NCBI RefSeq assembly: GCF_020829685.1
Contig: NZ_JAIVFR010000562.1
Coordinates: 1 to 5,047, forward strand
From: Nostoc sp. CHAB 5715
GTDB lineage: Bacteria > Cyanobacteriota > Cyanobacteriia > Cyanobacteriales > Nostocaceae
Direction: 5' to 3'
Length of the DNA: 5,047 nt
Shown here: positions 4,121 through 5,047 of the stretch, in pieces
Position numbering within the stretch: position 1 is the first letter of the stretch
Layout of the letters: every line of letters begins with the position of its first letter
Program-made: the position numbers and the translations under genes
The notes under the pieces: generated by a model
What the model saw: the letters and a program-made list of their open reading frames with translations, nothing else
What the model was told of the DNA's origin: nothing
Databases searched by the model: none

Positions 4121-5047
4121 CTATGTAAGAATTTGTGTTAATGCTGAATGCAAATTAGGATATTTGTACTCAAAGCCTGTTTCCAAGGTGCGCTTGGGAA
4201 GGACTTGCTGACCTTCTAAAACTACCATAGCCCCGTCTCCTAAAAGGGCTTCGATCGCAAAAGCAGGAACAGGCAACCAAGAAGGACGATTCATCACTTC
4301 TCCCAAGGTTTGGCTTAAATCTACCATTCTAACTGGGTTAGGGGCAGTGCCATTATATACACCTTCTATTTCCGGTTTAGTTAAAGCTTCCAGAATCAAA
4401 CTAACTAAATCGTCTACGTGAATCCATGAGAACCACTGCCTACCACTGCCAATGGGTCCACCAGCAAAGAGTTTGAAAGGCATAATCATTTTATCCAAAG
4501 CACCACCATTACCCAGAACAATCCCTAAACGCAGAATTACTAGCCGCACACCAGCATCTTTTACCTTTCTGGCTTGTGCTTCCCAGATTTGGCAGACTTG
4601 GGCAAGAAAATCGTTACCAGATAGGCTTGTTTCATCAAAGGTTGCCGTTTCACTGGTGCCGTAGTAGCCAATAGCCGAAGCGTTGATTAACACAGTTGGG
4701 AGGCAGCGCGTTGCGGGGGTTCCCCCCGTTGTAGCGACTGCCGTTTTGGGGTTAGCGTTGGCTATTGCTTCAACTATTTTTTGTGTACTTAGTTTCCGGC
4801 TATTGAGGATTTCTTGTTTGCGTTCTGGTGTCCAGCGTCCTTCACCAATGGGTTCTCCTGCCAGATTAACTACGCCATCACAACTAGCAATGACACTTTG
4901 CCAAGAACCAGATGTATTTGGTGTATAGGCAACAATTTCTACATTTGGGAAAGCCTCAGATGGAAAAACCTTTTGAGCAAAGGTGGTGTTCCGAGTTAAT
5001 ACTACTATTTGATGACCTTTTGCGTGGAGTCGTTGTACCAAACGACT
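4121..5047 (-). CDS. TIGR01777-family epimerase (YfcH / SulA-GC1-like), 5' end missing
   Basis: This is an extended short-chain dehydrogenase-type protein expected to bind NAD(P) in the cytosol; the substrate is unknown. Related plant and Synechocystis proteins (GC1/SulA) have been tied to plastid or cell division. The window shows 308 residues. The frame stays open to the edge (SRLVQRL), so the N-terminal GxxGxxG nucleotide-binding loop lies outside. Visible family motifs are DGVVNLAGEPIGEGRW (57-72), VLINASAIGYYG (119-130), RLGIVLGNGGALDKM (173-187), WFSWIHVDDLVSLILEAL (205-222) and VYNGTAPNPV (231-240). A C-terminal DUF1731-like region has VLEGQQVLPKRTLETGFEY (276-294). An insertion of about 16 residues (TAVATTGGTPATRCLP, 102-117), encoded by a palindromic repeat, sits just before VLINASAIGYYG. 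It converges on the membrane-protein gene. Confidence 0.92.
   Translation of the reverse strand, partial: SRLVQRLHAKGHQIVVLTRNTTFAQKVFPSEAFPNVEIVAYTPNTSGSWQSVIASCDGVVNLAGEPIGEGRWTPERKQEILNSRKLSTQKIVEAIANANPKTAVATTGGTPATRCLPTVLINASAIGYYGTSETATFDETSLSGNDFLAQVCQIWEAQARKVKDAGVRLVILRLGIVLGNGGALDKMIMPFKLFAGGPIGSGRQWFSWIHVDDLVSLILEALTKPEIEGVYNGTAPNPVRMVDLSQTLGEVMNRPSWLPVPAFAIEALLGDGAMVVLEGQQVLPKRTLETGFEYKYPNLHSALTQILT
4697..4744 (-). repeat. Palindromic repeat inserted in frame in TIGR01777 gene
   Basis: These 48 bases encode TAVATTGGTPATRCLP, which interrupts an otherwise normal family sequence between NANPK and TVLINASA. The core 4702-4742 is an imperfect palindrome. GGCAG (4702-4706) pairs with CTGCC (4738-4742), CGC (4707-4709) with GCG (4734-4736) past a bulged A, and CGGGGG (4714-4719) with CCCCCG (4723-4728) around a 3-base loop. 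The length is a multiple of three and there is no stop, so the gene stays intact. ACG/ACT codons at the two ends could be a short target duplication. It resembles in principle the Rickettsia palindromic elements found inside genes. Confidence 0.72.

Noticed and set aside
3905..4141. Plus-strand open frame with repeated SLI and PTPHSPLP.
   Set aside because: It is the other-strand reading of the same repeats, and there is no start signal.
4452..4999. Plus-strand open frames of 61-81 codons.
   Set aside because: They are antisense shadows of the TIGR01777 gene, which has clear family motifs throughout.
5039..5041. TTG as the start of the TIGR01777 gene.
   Set aside because: The frame continues to the window edge and the family needs a GxxGxxG loop before this point, so the true start is outside.

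Overview
The window looks like chromosomal DNA of a filamentous, probably heterocyst-forming cyanobacterium (Nostoc/Anabaena/Calothrix type). Three things point there. Six exact HIP1 octamers (GCGATCGC) lie at about 569, 789, 2070, 2698, 3049 and 3619. Tandem heptanucleotide arrays of the STRR kind typical of these genomes occur three times. The proteins are cyanobacterial in type. No tRNA, rRNA, CRISPR array, transposase or phage gene was recognised, so this is mostly ordinary housekeeping DNA heavily colonised by small repeats.

Layout. Positions 1-506 hold no long gene. There is a very strong terminator hairpin (39-76) for something to the left, a second strong unexplained hairpin (194-244), and a possible 50-residue ORF (368-520). 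A large minus-strand gene (507-2147) encodes a DUF6930-type protein of unknown function. A 327-base divergent spacer (2148-2474) carries a candidate sigma70 promoter and a Shine-Dalgarno site for a plus-strand group: an IscA/SufA-type iron-sulfur assembly protein (2475-2831), a small TPR protein (2952-3374) and an 81-residue two-helix membrane protein (3538-3783). From the right, a TIGR01777 (YfcH/SulA-GC1-like) NAD(P)-dependent epimerase family gene runs convergently (4121 to beyond 5047; its first dozen or so codons are outside).

The most notable content is repeat biology. Each gap in the plus-strand group holds heptamer arrays in two opposite orientations, so each can fold into a long hairpin just before the next start codon. 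The first array actually supplies the ATG and first codons of the TPR gene. The second is a G-quadruplex/i-motif candidate. The 3784-4120 convergent gap is a mosaic of 33-bp direct repeats, imperfect inverted repeats, a 9-mer array and another heptamer array. A 48-bp insertion with a palindromic core lies in frame inside the TIGR01777 gene and adds about 16 residues between conserved motifs.

Working together: the iscA-type gene, TPR gene and membrane gene could be one transcript, but the hairpin-forming arrays between them could uncouple their expression. The functional link between them is inferred from position only.
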